Assembly (NCBI GenBank): GCA_028691615.1 | Contig: JAQUYX010000009.1 | Location: 1-38,450 of the forward strand | DNA: 38,450 bases | Source: Victivallaceae bacterium | Lineage (GTDB): Bacteria; Verrucomicrobiota; Lentisphaeria; Victivallales; Victivallaceae | Direction of reading: 5' to 3' | Shown: piece after piece, positions 23,651 through 32,667 of the stretch | Numbering within the stretch: position 1 is the first letter of the stretch | Layout of the letters: every line of letters starts with the position of its first letter | Program-made: the position numbers and the translations under genes | The notes under the pieces: model-generated | What the model was told of the DNA's origin: nothing | Database searches by the model: none | Seen by the model: the letters and a program-made list of their open reading frames with translations, nothing else

Positions 23651-25957
23651 ATGTTTCCACGAATCTTCCAGCGCAGAAAAAATCTGCCGCTACGCAACAC
23701 GTCGGAGGGCGCTTTCGCAGGCGCCATCGATCATTCGCGTATTCTCGCGTTGCTTTTGCCGCTGTCGCTCTGGTGCATCATCGCCATGTTGCTTTCCCTT
23801 CCGGGAGAACAGCCGGAATACGCGCTCTTCCATGCCGGGCAGAAAGCACCCCGAAGCGTTTACGCCGCCGACAACTTTTCCGTGGTCGACGCCGAAGCGA
23901 CCAAGGCGGAAAAAGAGCGCGCCCGGTTGCTCCAACTGGATTACTACCGGATCACCGATGCGGAAAGCCGGCGAATCCGGCAGGATTTCAACGCATTCTT
24001 CCGGGCGGTCGACCAGCGTTGTGAAGCAGCCAAGCGCTTTGAACAATTCCTTCCCGGCAAAGAAATCTCCGGAGTCCTCGCCGAAAATCTCGACAAACGT
24101 CTGCTCGCCATTCTGTTGAATTTCCGCAACGGCCAAAGCGCCGGATTCGCCCGGTTCAACCGGAAACTGGCGGATCTCAATGCCGCCGGCATTCTCAAGA
24201 TCGCCGACAAGAAGGCGTTTCAACTGGGGCAGAATATCCGGATTGTCGATTCCCTTGAGCGGGAACGCTATCCGGTATCCATCATCGATGTGAAAGACGC
24301 CGGAGAGTGTGCGGACGAATTGGCCGCCGAAGTCGCACGCGGCATTGCGGATCCCGCCGACAACACCACGATCACCAAGCAGCTTGCCGGAATTTTCGTA
24401 CAGCTGCTCGGAGACGGCAACCTTGAATTCGACCGCGGCAAAACCCGGAAGGCACGGGACAATGCGGCTTCGCACGTGACGGACGTGCTGCGCCACTATG
24501 AGGAAGGCGCATTGCTTGTGCGGGAAGGCGAAGAGGTCACTCCGGCCATTGCTGACGCACTGGTCGCCGACGCCAAGGCGCGCGCGGAAATGCGCACCTC
24601 AACCCGCGACAATCTGCTCCGCTGGGGAACAAGCGCACTTTGGAGTCTGCTGCTGGTGATTCTCGCATGGGCCTACATGCACCAGATTCATCCGGATGTG
24701 CTCAAGAGCAACCGGAAACTTTTTCTGGCCGGAGTCATTGTCGTGTTGTCGCTGGCCATTGATTACCTTGCGATCCGCAGCTCCTTCTGGCTGGTAAATT
24801 ACAAATATTCGTCCCCGGAGGCGATCACGGGAATCGTTCCGATTGCATTACCGGCAGTGTTGCTGGGGGCCATGCTCGGAACCCGTGTGGCGATTGCCGG
24901 AGGATTTCTGGTGACAATGGTCTGTGCGATGATGCTCGACCGGGTCGGCGGAATGGCCATTGCCGGAATGCTGCTTTGCCTTGTCGGCGCGCTGGCGGTA
25001 CGCAACGCGAGCAATTACCGGGCCTATTTTCTGCGGATTTTCTTTACCGTGACCCCAATGGCGATGGTTTTCGGCGCGATCATTTCGCTCGATTCGCTCA
25101 ATGGAGAAACCTTGCTGGTGCGGGTGATTCCTTCGGCATTTCTCAACGGGCTGTTCACTTCGGTGCTGGCGCTTTTTCTGACCTTCTTCTTCGAGTTGGC
25201 GTTCAATGTGGACACCAATATGTCACTGATGGTGCTCTGCGACTACAATCATCCGCTGCTGGAACGCTTGAAGCGGGAAGCGCCGGGAACCTTTTTTCAT
25301 TCCCTGATGTGCGCGACTCTTTCGGAAGACGCCGCGCGGACCATCGGAGCGAACTCGCTCAAAGCCAAGGCGGAAGCGCTGTTTCATGACATCGGCAAAC
25401 TGGCGAAGCCGCATTACTTTACAGAAAACAATCTCTACACCGGCAATCAGCACCTTGACCTCAATCCGCAAGTCAGCAGCATCATCATTCGCGATCACGT
25501 CCGGGAAGGTCTTGAGCTGGCGCGCCGATACAAACTCAGTCATTCGGTACGCAACGCGATCTGTCAGCATCACGGCAACGACCTGGTGCATTTCTTCTAT
25601 CATCAGGCCGTGGAAGCGGGTCGAGAAAGCGGCACGCCGGTAACCGAAGCGCAGTACCGTTACGGCGGCGAACTGCCGAGGGAAAAGGAAGTTGTGATCG
25701 TCTGCCTTGCGGACGCCTGCGAAGCGGCCTGCCGGTCGCTGGAGAAATCCAGCGCCGGAAAAATTCAAGCGCTGGTGCGGGAAATTTTTCTGAAGCGTTA
25801 TCGCGACGGAATGCTGGACGAGGCGGAGATCACGGTGGCGGAATTAAGCGAAGTCGAACAGAGTTTTACCAATACACTTGTCGCCATGCGTCACAGCCGC
25901 GTGGCCTGTCCGGAGGAACAGCGAAACGATGAAAACAACCTCTTCGTGGCGCGATAA
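23651..25957 (+). CDS. pgpH: PgpH/YqfF-type 7TM-HD cyclic di-AMP phosphodiesterase
   Basis: 768 aa. One N-terminal transmembrane helix (about 30-52), a long extracellular 7TMR-HDED domain (about 65-310), seven membrane helices (about 315-515), then a cytoplasmic HD domain. HD metal ligands: H550 in GTFFHSLM, H579-D580 in FHDIGK, later His residues in the NPQVSSIIIRDHV and CQHHGND blocks, and an Asp in VCLADACEAACRS. Homologues hydrolyse c-di-AMP, linking the signal to cell-wall and osmotic control; the assignment is by architecture. AAGGA lies 10 nt before ATG 23651. It overlaps ybeY by 29 nt, the pairing also known in other phyla. Confidence 0.9.
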   Translation: MFPRIFQRRKNLPLRNTSEGAFAGAIDHSRILALLLPLSLWCIIAMLLSLPGEQPEYALFHAGQKAPRSVYAADNFSVVDAEATKAEKERARLLQLDYYRITDAESRRIRQDFNAFFRAVDQRCEAAKRFEQFLPGKEISGVLAENLDKRLLAILLNFRNGQSAGFARFNRKLADLNAAGILKIADKKAFQLGQNIRIVDSLERERYPVSIIDVKDAGECADELAAEVARGIADPADNTTITKQLAGIFVQLLGDGNLEFDRGKTRKARDNAASHVTDVLRHYEEGALLVREGEEVTPAIADALVADAKARAEMRTSTRDNLLRWGTSALWSLLLVILAWAYMHQIHPDVLKSNRKLFLAGVIVVLSLAIDYLAIRSSFWLVNYKYSSPEAITGIVPIALPAVLLGAMLGTRVAIAGGFLVTMVCAMMLDRVGGMAIAGMLLCLVGALAVRNASNYRAYFLRIFFTVTPMAMVFGAIISLDSLNGETLLVRVIPSAFLNGLFTSVLALFLTFFFELAFNVDTNMSLMVLCDYNHPLLERLKREAPGTFFHSLMCATLSEDAARTIGANSLKAKAEALFHDIGKLAKPHYFTENNLYTGNQHLDLNPQVSSIIIRDHVREGLELARRYKLSHSVRNAICQHHGNDLVHFFYHQAVEAGRESGTPVTEAQYRYGGELPREKEVVIVCLADACEAACRSLEKSSAGKIQALVREIFLKRYRDGMLDEAEITVAELSEVEQSFTNTLVAMRHSRVACPEEQRNDENNLFVAR

Positions 25958-26408
25958 GCGCCATTGTGCGCCGCACCTTGCCCTCTTGCGCCGCCTGACG
26001 GCGCGCGCGGCGCAACTGGCGGGGCTGCCGAGCGATGGCGACTGGGAATGCGATTTATGTTTTCTCAATGATTCCGCGATGGCCAAAGCGAATAAGGAAT
26101 TTGTCGGTCATACGGGAACCACCGATGTGATCACCTTTTCCTACTTTGACGACCCGGCCACGCTTTTCCCCGGAGAAACCGCAGTGGAACTGCTGATCTG
26201 CACCGATGTCGCCGCACGGGAAGGCTTGTTGCACCCGGAGAGCGGCGGCTACGCTGGCGAACTGGTGTTGTATCTGGTTCACGGACTGCTTCATGCTGCG
26301 GGAGAGGATGACCTGACCGACGAGGCGCGCGTCTCCATGCGCAGACGGGAAAGGGAAGTTCTCAGCGTTCTGCGCGAGGAGTTCGACTTTGCGGCAATCT
26401 TCGGCTAA
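25929..26408 (+). CDS. ybeY: Endoribonuclease YbeY (rRNA maturation factor)
   Basis: 159 aa single-domain metal-dependent RNase needed for 16S rRNA 3'-end maturation and ribosome quality control. Family blocks: LNDSAMAKANKEFVGHTGTTDVITF and ELVLYLVHGLLHAAGEDD. The zinc motif is H118-x3-H122-x5-D128; the third ligand, His in Escherichia coli YbeY, is Asp here. ATG 25929 is chosen because GGAGGA lies 11 nt upstream and the longer frame from 25878 lies deep in pgpH. It shares a 29-nt overlap with pgpH. Confidence 0.9.
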   Translation: MKTTSSWRDKRHCAPHLALLRRLTARAAQLAGLPSDGDWECDLCFLNDSAMAKANKEFVGHTGTTDVITFSYFDDPATLFPGETAVELLICTDVAAREGLLHPESGGYAGELVLYLVHGLLHAAGEDDLTDEARVSMRRREREVLSVLREEFDFAAIFG

Positions 26409-26423
26409 TTCACCCGAGCCGCC

Positions 26424-26452
26424 TTGACAGATTCTGTCGCAGGTGATATCTT
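26424..26452 (+). promoter_or_regulatory. Predicted promoter of the UbiB-family gene
   Basis: -35 TTGACA (26424-26429, consensus), 17-bp spacer, -10 TATCTT (26447-26452), starting 16 bp after the ybeY stop. Confidence 0.7.
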
Positions 26453-26542
26453 GTCCACAACCCGGACAGACGGCGCGAAAAACGTTCCCTGATCAATATG
26501 CGTTTGGACTGGTGGCGAACGAACTAGAAAATGAGGCATAAC

Positions 26543-28243
26543 ATGCTTTTTGTCCGTAAAATTGCACGGCTGGATCGGAATTTCCGGCATTTGAAGAGAG
26601 TCATTGAGATTGCGGAGATCGCCGCGGCGTTCGGCTTTGACGAATTTTCCGCGACACTGCTGCCCCGCCGCTTCCGTCACCGCAAAGATTTTTCGGTGGA
26701 TGAACTGCCGAAGAGTCGTCCGGAACGAGTGCGGATGATGCTGGAAGCATTGGGTCCAACATTCATCAAGCTCGGTCAAGTGCTTTCCACCCGCAGCGAT
26801 CTCTTGCCCGCAGAGTATATCGCCAGCTTCGCAAAACTTCAGGACAATGTCGACCCGGTTCCCTTCTCCGATGTGGAAATGATTCTTCGGGACGAGCTGA
26901 AGGGGGAGATCTCGGATTTCTTCGAGTCCTTCGATGAAACGCCGATCGCCGCAGCCAGTATCGGCCAGGTGCACAAGGCGGTCACCAAAAAAGGAGAGCA
27001 GGTTGTCGTCAAGGTTCAACGCCCCTTCATCGTGCGCAAAATCGAAATGGACCTCGGCTTGCTGAAGTATTTTGCGTCCATGCTCGAAGAGCGCGACGAG
27101 GAGATCGCCCGTTACGAACCGGTGCGGATCATTGAAGAATTCGGCTACGTGCTGCGCCGGGAACTCAATTACATGGTGGAAGCGGCCAATGCCGAACATT
27201 TTGCCCGGGATATGGCCAGCATTCCGGGCGTGAAAGCGCCGAAGATTTATTCGGAGCTGTCCACGTCGAAAGTGCTGACGATGGAAAAAATCGACGGGAC
27301 AAGCGTTTCGAAGCTGATGCGCGAACCACAGTTGCGCAAGGATTTCGATGTCAAGTCCGCTGCGGAGCTTGGGGTCAATGCCGTGTTCAAGCAGATCTTT
27401 GAATTCGGATTTTTCCATGCGGACCCGCATCCGGGCAATATTTTTCTGCATCCCGACGGAGCGATCACGTTCATCGATTTCGGCATGATGGGGCGGATTT
27501 CCCCGGTGGAGCGCGGCGATTTCATCCGGGTGCTGGATCAGATGCTGCTCAATGACATCACTCGAATGACCGATTACCTGTTGCGCCTGACCATCGGCGG
27601 CAAAGCCAACGACCGGGCGCGTCTGGAGCGGGACATTGCGGATCTGGTGGACGAAAACATCAATCTTCCCATGGACAAATTGTCGATCGCCCATATTCTG
27701 GAAGCGCTGATGAATATGTTCACCAGCTATCATCTGGCCTTGAAGCCCAATCTTTACATCATGTTCAAATCGGTCATCACCATTGAAGGGATCGGCCGCA
27801 CCTTCGATCCGCAAATGAAGATCGTCGAAGAGATCAAGCCGTACATTCGCCAGCTGAAGCTCAAAGAATTTGATCCGCGTCCATACGCGAAACGCTTTTT
27901 CGATTCTCTGGGCGAAAATGCCGAGGCGATCAACGCCATGCCCTTGCAGGTCAAACGCCTCATGGACAAGGCGGAAAACGGTCGTCTGGCTTTCCGGTTC
28001 GAGCATCGCAATCTGGAAGATATCCAGCGCACCATCAACGTTTCGAGCGACCGGATTGCGGGCGCAATGGTTTTGGCGGCAATTATTGTGGGCTCATCGC
28101 TGATCGTCAACTCGGGCATCCCGCCCAAATGGCACGATGTCCCGCTGCTCGGTGTGGCAGGATATATCTTTTCCGCCCTGATGGGATTTTTTATGTTGAT
28201 CAGCGCATACTTCAGGCGGCACAGGCGGATTCGCCGCAAATAG
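26543..28243 (+). CDS. UbiB/AarF (ABC1/ADCK) family atypical kinase
   Basis: 566 aa. The family signatures are in order: KxGQ in LGPTFIKLGQVLSTR, the Ala-rich loop PIAAASIGQVH, VVVKVQRP (ATP Lys), FFHADPHPGNIF (catalytic loop) and FIDFGMMG (DFG equivalent). Two C-terminal membrane helices follow (MVLAAIIVGSSLIV and LLGVAGYIFSALMGFFMLIS). UbiB proteins support quinone or isoprenoid-lipid metabolism as membrane-bound ATPases; no quinone genes are nearby, so the partner is unknown. ATG 26543 is preferred because TGAGG lies 6 nt upstream; ATG 26531 would add four residues. The TAG stop is followed after 21 nt by the convergent nagA. Confidence 0.9.
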   Translation: MLFVRKIARLDRNFRHLKRVIEIAEIAAAFGFDEFSATLLPRRFRHRKDFSVDELPKSRPERVRMMLEALGPTFIKLGQVLSTRSDLLPAEYIASFAKLQDNVDPVPFSDVEMILRDELKGEISDFFESFDETPIAAASIGQVHKAVTKKGEQVVVKVQRPFIVRKIEMDLGLLKYFASMLEERDEEIARYEPVRIIEEFGYVLRRELNYMVEAANAEHFARDMASIPGVKAPKIYSELSTSKVLTMEKIDGTSVSKLMREPQLRKDFDVKSAAELGVNAVFKQIFEFGFFHADPHPGNIFLHPDGAITFIDFGMMGRISPVERGDFIRVLDQMLLNDITRMTDYLLRLTIGGKANDRARLERDIADLVDENINLPMDKLSIAHILEALMNMFTSYHLALKPNLYIMFKSVITIEGIGRTFDPQMKIVEEIKPYIRQLKLKEFDPRPYAKRFFDSLGENAEAINAMPLQVKRLMDKAENGRLAFRFEHRNLEDIQRTINVSSDRIAGAMVLAAIIVGSSLIVNSGIPPKWHDVPLLGVAGYIFSALMGFFMLISAYFRRHRRIRRK

Positions 28244-28264
28244 CAGAGAGAAATCGTCCCGCGC

Positions 28265-29428
28265 TCAGTGCGAGTTTTGGGCGAAGACCACTTCGCCATC
28301 CAGCACCGTCGCTTTGACGTCGAAGGACGCATCCAGAATTGCATAATCCGCGACATAGCCAACTTCGATTTTCCCGCAATCGGCCACACCAAGCGAACGC
28401 GCCGGATTGAGCGAACAGGTTTTGCACAACTGCGGCAACCCAAGACCGGTCACCTCCGCCACATTCTGCAACGCACGGTTGAGCGTGAGTGCGCTTCCGG
28501 CAAGCGCTCCGCCATCCACCAGACGCACCTCTCCGCCGGAGAGCGTAATCGGCAAACCGCCAAGCGTGTATCTTCCGTCCGGCATCCCGCACGCCCGCAC
28601 CGCGTCGGAGATGAGAATGAGGTGATCCAAATTCTTCCCATGAAAAATCAGCTCGATCATCGGCACGGACAAATGCAACTTGTCACAGATCATTTCCAGA
28701 TAAACATCATCGTGCAGCAAACCTGCGCCAACCAGCCCGATGTCACGATGATGCAGCGGACTCATCTGGTTGCAGAAATGGCTGAGATTGCGAAGCCCCG
28801 CGTCATAAGCGCGGCGAAACGCTTCATAGGTTGCGCTGCTGTGAACTGCGGAAGGCACAATTCCCATGGTTAGCAGTCCCGCGGCGAACTCTGCTCCGCC
28901 AGCCATTTCCGGCGCAAAGGAGACTTTCGCCACCGGGTAGCTCCGGGAGAGTCCGGCCACTTCCTCCAGATCGGGCGCGCGGACGAATCCAGGATTCTGT
29001 GCGCCGATATTATGCGGATTGATATAAGGTCCTTCCAGATGAACACCGGGCATTTTTGCTTTTTTTCCGGGCATGGCTGCCGCCGCGCCGACTGCGGCAA
29101 GCGCAGTTGCCAGCGTATCGTGATCGAGCGTCATCGTGGTGGGCAGAAAGGTTGTAACGCCCTCGGCGAGTTTGCCTGCGGCAATCTTCGCGGTATCCTC
29201 CGCCTTTCCGTCGGAAACATCACAGCCGAGTTTGCCATGGCAATGCAGATCCCAGAATCCCGGCATAAGGTATGCGCCTTCGCAGTCGAAAATCCGATCG
29301 GCAGTTGTGGTCTTGTTGCCGGGAAGGATTGCACCGGTGCGGCCGTTCTCCGCAAGGACACTGACAAACTCCGGCTGCAACTGACGATCCGGCGTCACCA
29401 GAACGGCATTGACAAAAAGCGTTCTCAT
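28265..29428 (-). CDS. nagA: N-acetylglucosamine-6-phosphate deacetylase
   Basis: 387 aa amidohydrolase-fold enzyme: GlcNAc-6-P plus water gives GlcN-6-P plus acetate, in amino-sugar recycling. Active-site residues fall almost exactly at Escherichia coli NagA positions: E132 in HLEGPY, H196 in HSSAT, H217 in SHFCNQM, H252 in CDKLHL, and catalytic D275 in ISDA. The N-terminal LHCHGKLGCD replaces the usual HVHG block. GGGAGG lies 7 nt before ATG 29428. It is last in the run aas-lon-lolA-like-nagA, 39 nt after the previous stop; no nagB is present here. Confidence 0.92.
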   Translation of the reverse strand: MRTLFVNAVLVTPDRQLQPEFVSVLAENGRTGAILPGNKTTTADRIFDCEGAYLMPGFWDLHCHGKLGCDVSDGKAEDTAKIAAGKLAEGVTTFLPTTMTLDHDTLATALAAVGAAAAMPGKKAKMPGVHLEGPYINPHNIGAQNPGFVRAPDLEEVAGLSRSYPVAKVSFAPEMAGGAEFAAGLLTMGIVPSAVHSSATYEAFRRAYDAGLRNLSHFCNQMSPLHHRDIGLVGAGLLHDDVYLEMICDKLHLSVPMIELIFHGKNLDHLILISDAVRACGMPDGRYTLGGLPITLSGGEVRLVDGGALAGSALTLNRALQNVAEVTGLGLPQLCKTCSLNPARSLGVADCGKIEVGYVADYAILDASFDVKATVLDGEVVFAQNSH

Positions 29429-29467
29429 GATACGACCTCCCTGTTTTCCTCTGCGTCCTTGCCCGGT

Positions 29468-30208
29468 CTAACGAAAAATCTTGGTTTTCTCGCCGGCAAG
29501 TCCGACATCCGCCTGATTAAATTCGACACGCGTTCTCCAGCCGGGGCCAAAAAGTTCCATCCCGCTGACATAATATAACCCGTTTTTCCTGGAAAAAGAA
29601 GCGATTTCCAAAGTCCGCAGTGCTTTTTCGCCCTTTTCCAGCGCCTCGGAAGAAGAAAAAAATTCCGCGCGCAACGGGAAGTAATGCTCTTTGGACACCG
29701 TCAATCTCACCGCCTCCGAAGTCTCCGGGTCCCGAAGCACCAACACGCGGCAAAGCTGCGTGCGGAACCGCGTTTCGGCCTCTTCGCGCACCGGTTCAAA
29801 GTAGACGAAATTCAACCCGAGATCCGATGGCCGCAGCCCGATCCGGCCGAGAATGGACTCTGTTTTCGCCGGATTGGAGGGCATCGGAGTCACCACTGCG
29901 GCAAACCGCCGAACTCCGGCGGTCTGCGCAATATAATATCCCTCTTTGCCATCGACGATCACCTGCGAGAGATTCCGCTCCGGAGCCAGCAAAATTGCCG
30001 TAAAAAGTGAATGTGTTTCGGTCTCCCCTCCCCTGCGGCGATGCACGGCCTCGCCTTCCAGCACGGCATACGTCGCGCGGCTCTCTCCACGCAGCGTGGT
30101 CATCCGCCGATGAAATTCAGCAGTGGGAATCTCCGGCTCGGCCGCCATGCCGATCGCAATGCCCGAACAAAAAAGCAATCCGGCCATGCCCCAAGCGAAT
30201 GATTTCAT
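29468..30208 (-). CDS. LolA-like exported protein
   Basis: 246 aa. Signal peptide ([23 protein letters not shown], cleavage before EPEI). The body has the repeated long beta strands of LolA-like proteins that handle lipoproteins or other lipidic cargo in the periplasm: FTAILLAPERNLSQVIVDG, the IGLRPSDLGLNFVYFEP block and RVEFNQADVG near the end. Assignment is by pattern and is moderate; it could be an unrelated exported half-barrel protein. ATG 30208 overlaps the lon stop (TGATG) with GGAGGAGG just upstream, so it is coupled to lon; a GTG one codon earlier is also possible. It ends with TAG. Confidence 0.65.
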   Translation of the reverse strand: MKSFAWGMAGLLFCSGIAIGMAAEPEIPTAEFHRRMTTLRGESRATYAVLEGEAVHRRRGGETETHSLFTAILLAPERNLSQVIVDGKEGYYIAQTAGVRRFAAVVTPMPSNPAKTESILGRIGLRPSDLGLNFVYFEPVREEAETRFRTQLCRVLVLRDPETSEAVRLTVSKEHYFPLRAEFFSSSEALEKGEKALRTLEIASFSRKNGLYYVSGMELFGPGWRTRVEFNQADVGLAGEKTKIFR

Positions 30209-32613
30209 CACGCCTCCTCCAGCAACACCAGCGCCGCGGCTTCGTCCAAAGTGCTCACAAAATGAAAGGTCAAAGCGTTCTTGACCACTTCCGGCAAATC
30301 TTCGAGGTCTTTTTCGTTCTCCTTGGGCATAATGATCTGCAAAATCCCGGAACGGTGTGCGGCAATAACCTTCTCCTTGATTCCGCCGACAGCGGTGATT
30401 CTGCCGCGCAAGGTGATCTCTCCGGTCATTGCGTAATGATTGTCCACCGCACGATGCGTGAGGCGCGACAGCAATGCGATTGCCAGGGTGACTCCGGCGC
30501 TGGGACCGTCCTTCGGAGTGGCGCCGTCGGGGAAGTGGATATGAAAGTCCAGTTTTTCAAACACCGATGACTTAAGTTTCCAGTGTGCAGCTCCGGCACG
30601 CACCACGCTGAATGCGATTTCCGCGGATTCCTGCATCACCTTGCCGAGCGACCCGGTCAATTTCAAATTTCCCTTGCCGGGCATATCGATCACTTCCACG
30701 GGCAGAATCGTGCCGCCGCAACTGGTCCATGCCATTCCGGTGGCGCTGCCGATCTGCGGAGTTTTTTCGGATTCGTCCATCAGGAACTTGCGGCTTCCGA
30801 GCAAATCATTGACTTGCGCGGATTTGATCGAGAAAATCTTGCCCTGCGGCAGTTGATGTTCGACAATCTTGCGCGCGATTTTGCGGCACAACTGCGCAAT
30901 CACACGGTCAAGCTGCCGCACTCCGGCCTCCCGGGTATAATAATCAATCACCTCGTCCACCGCGGAGAGGGTAATGCGGATTTTGCTCTTTTTGAGCGCG
31001 GCCTCTTCCATCTGACGCGGCACGAGATAGCATTTGGCGATCTCCCGCTTTTCATATCCGGTATAACCGGGCAGCCGGATGATTTCCATGCGGTCGCGCA
31101 ACGGCTCCGGAATGGTATCGAGCACGTTCGCAGTGGCAATAAAAAAGACCTTGCTCAAATCGTAGTCGATTTCCAAGTAATGGTCATTGAACGCCACATT
31201 CTGCGCCGGATCAAGCACTTCCAGAAGAGCCGACGCGGGATCGCCGCGAAAATCATTGGCCAGCTTGTCGATCTCGTCGAGCATAAAAACCGGATTGCTG
31301 GTGCCCGCCTTCTTCAGATTCTGAATGATTCTCCCCGGCAGCGCCCCCACATATGTGCGCCGGTGTCCACGGATTTCCGCCTCGTCGCGAACGCCGCCGA
31401 GCGATGCGCGGACAAATTTCCGGTTCATGGCACGCGCGATGGATTTCCCCAGCGAAGTCTTGCCGACGCCCGGAGGCCCCACCAAGCAGAGAATCGGCGC
31501 CGAACGGTTCGGATTGAGCTGCAACACGGCAAGGAATTCGAGAATCCGTTCCTTGACATCTTCCAGTCCATAATGATCTTCGTCCAAAATTCTGCGGGCC
31601 TCTTCCACATCCAGGCGATCCTTGGTCGTCGCCTGATAAGGCACGCTGAGCAGCCAGTCAATGTAAGTGTAGGAAACATTGTATTCCGGCGACGCCTGCG
31701 GCAGCAACTCAAGCCGGGAGAGTTCCCGCTTGACCAGCTCCGCAACCGTTTCCGGCAGCTCCAGCGATTGCATCCGCCGTTCCAAATCCACCAGATCAGG
31801 ATTGCGGGAATCCTCGGAAAGCTCCTCTTTGATCGCGCGCAGCTGTTCCCGCAGAAAATACTCTTTCTGACCGCGGTTCATGCTTTGATGCACTTCGCTC
31901 TGGATTTTGACACCAAGCCGGTTGAGTTCCAATTCCCGCGTAAGCAGCTCCAGTGCAAGGCGAATGCGCTCCTCTTCGGAGGTCGTCACAAAGACCGCGA
32001 GCTTCTCAATATAGCTCAAATTCATCGTGTCCGCCAAAAAATCCGCCAACCGCCCCGCGCCGTTCATCGTCCCTGCGGCAGCACGCATTTCGTCTGGCAG
32101 ATTCGGCAGAAACGGAACCAGATCTTGAAAGAGGCTCAGGGCCGTTTTCACCATTGCCGCACAATTTTTCTCATCCGATTCCTGATTCGGAAGAGCCCCG
32201 AAAACCATCCATTGAATATTTTCCGAGTCTGATTCCGTGCGCAGCGGCTCGACACGACGGATTCCACGCAGCAACAAGCGTTTGCTGCCATCGGGAAACG
32301 TCACGGCCTTGACAATTCTGGCAATGGCCGCGACCGCGGCACAGCGCCGCTTCCCCCCCTCCAGAAAAATCTTCGGCTCAAAATCCGCGCCATTCACCTG
32401 CAGCGGATGATTTTCTTCTGGAAGCTCAAAGAGCACACCGATCAGCCGGTCTCCCTTCATCGCTTTGTCAACAGCACCTTCGGACTGGTCGTCCACAGCA
32501 AGCGGGGTCAAACTGAATGGAAACACCGTCTGCTCGTGCACCACGAGAAACGGCGCACGCTCGGACGAGTTGTCAAAGTTTCCCTTGACGGAAATATTCA
32601 AAGGATCGGGCAT
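30208..32613 (-). CDS. lon: ATP-dependent protease Lon
   Basis: 801 aa cytoplasmic AAA+ serine protease that degrades misfolded and regulatory proteins. N-terminal substrate domain (about 15-210) and helical region, Walker A GPPGVGKT (K385), Walker B FMLDEIDK, then the protease domain with S705 in PKDGPSAG and K748 in GGIKEK. The Ser-Lys spacing of 43 equals that of E. coli Lon (S679/K722). AAGGAG lies 8 nt before ATG 32613. It is 54 nt downstream of the aas-like gene and coupled to the LolA-like gene. No CIRCE-like heat-shock operator was seen upstream. Confidence 0.95.
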   Translation of the reverse strand: MPDPLNISVKGNFDNSSERAPFLVVHEQTVFPFSLTPLAVDDQSEGAVDKAMKGDRLIGVLFELPEENHPLQVNGADFEPKIFLEGGKRRCAAVAAIARIVKAVTFPDGSKRLLLRGIRRVEPLRTESDSENIQWMVFGALPNQESDEKNCAAMVKTALSLFQDLVPFLPNLPDEMRAAAGTMNGAGRLADFLADTMNLSYIEKLAVFVTTSEEERIRLALELLTRELELNRLGVKIQSEVHQSMNRGQKEYFLREQLRAIKEELSEDSRNPDLVDLERRMQSLELPETVAELVKRELSRLELLPQASPEYNVSYTYIDWLLSVPYQATTKDRLDVEEARRILDEDHYGLEDVKERILEFLAVLQLNPNRSAPILCLVGPPGVGKTSLGKSIARAMNRKFVRASLGGVRDEAEIRGHRRTYVGALPGRIIQNLKKAGTSNPVFMLDEIDKLANDFRGDPASALLEVLDPAQNVAFNDHYLEIDYDLSKVFFIATANVLDTIPEPLRDRMEIIRLPGYTGYEKREIAKCYLVPRQMEEAALKKSKIRITLSAVDEVIDYYTREAGVRQLDRVIAQLCRKIARKIVEHQLPQGKIFSIKSAQVNDLLGSRKFLMDESEKTPQIGSATGMAWTSCGGTILPVEVIDMPGKGNLKLTGSLGKVMQESAEIAFSVVRAGAAHWKLKSSVFEKLDFHIHFPDGATPKDGPSAGVTLAIALLSRLTHRAVDNHYAMTGEITLRGRITAVGGIKEKVIAAHRSGILQIIMPKENEKDLEDLPEVVKNALTFHFVSTLDEAAALVLLEEA

Positions 32614-32667
32614 AGAGCTCTCCTTACGGTTGCATTCGATCTATCATTTTCTTGCGGCGAAAAATAA

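Noticed and set aside
26531-28006. Large frames antisense to the UbiB gene (26405-28006) and to lon (30583-32232)
   Set aside because: They mirror conserved genes on the opposite strand and show no independent start signals or domains.
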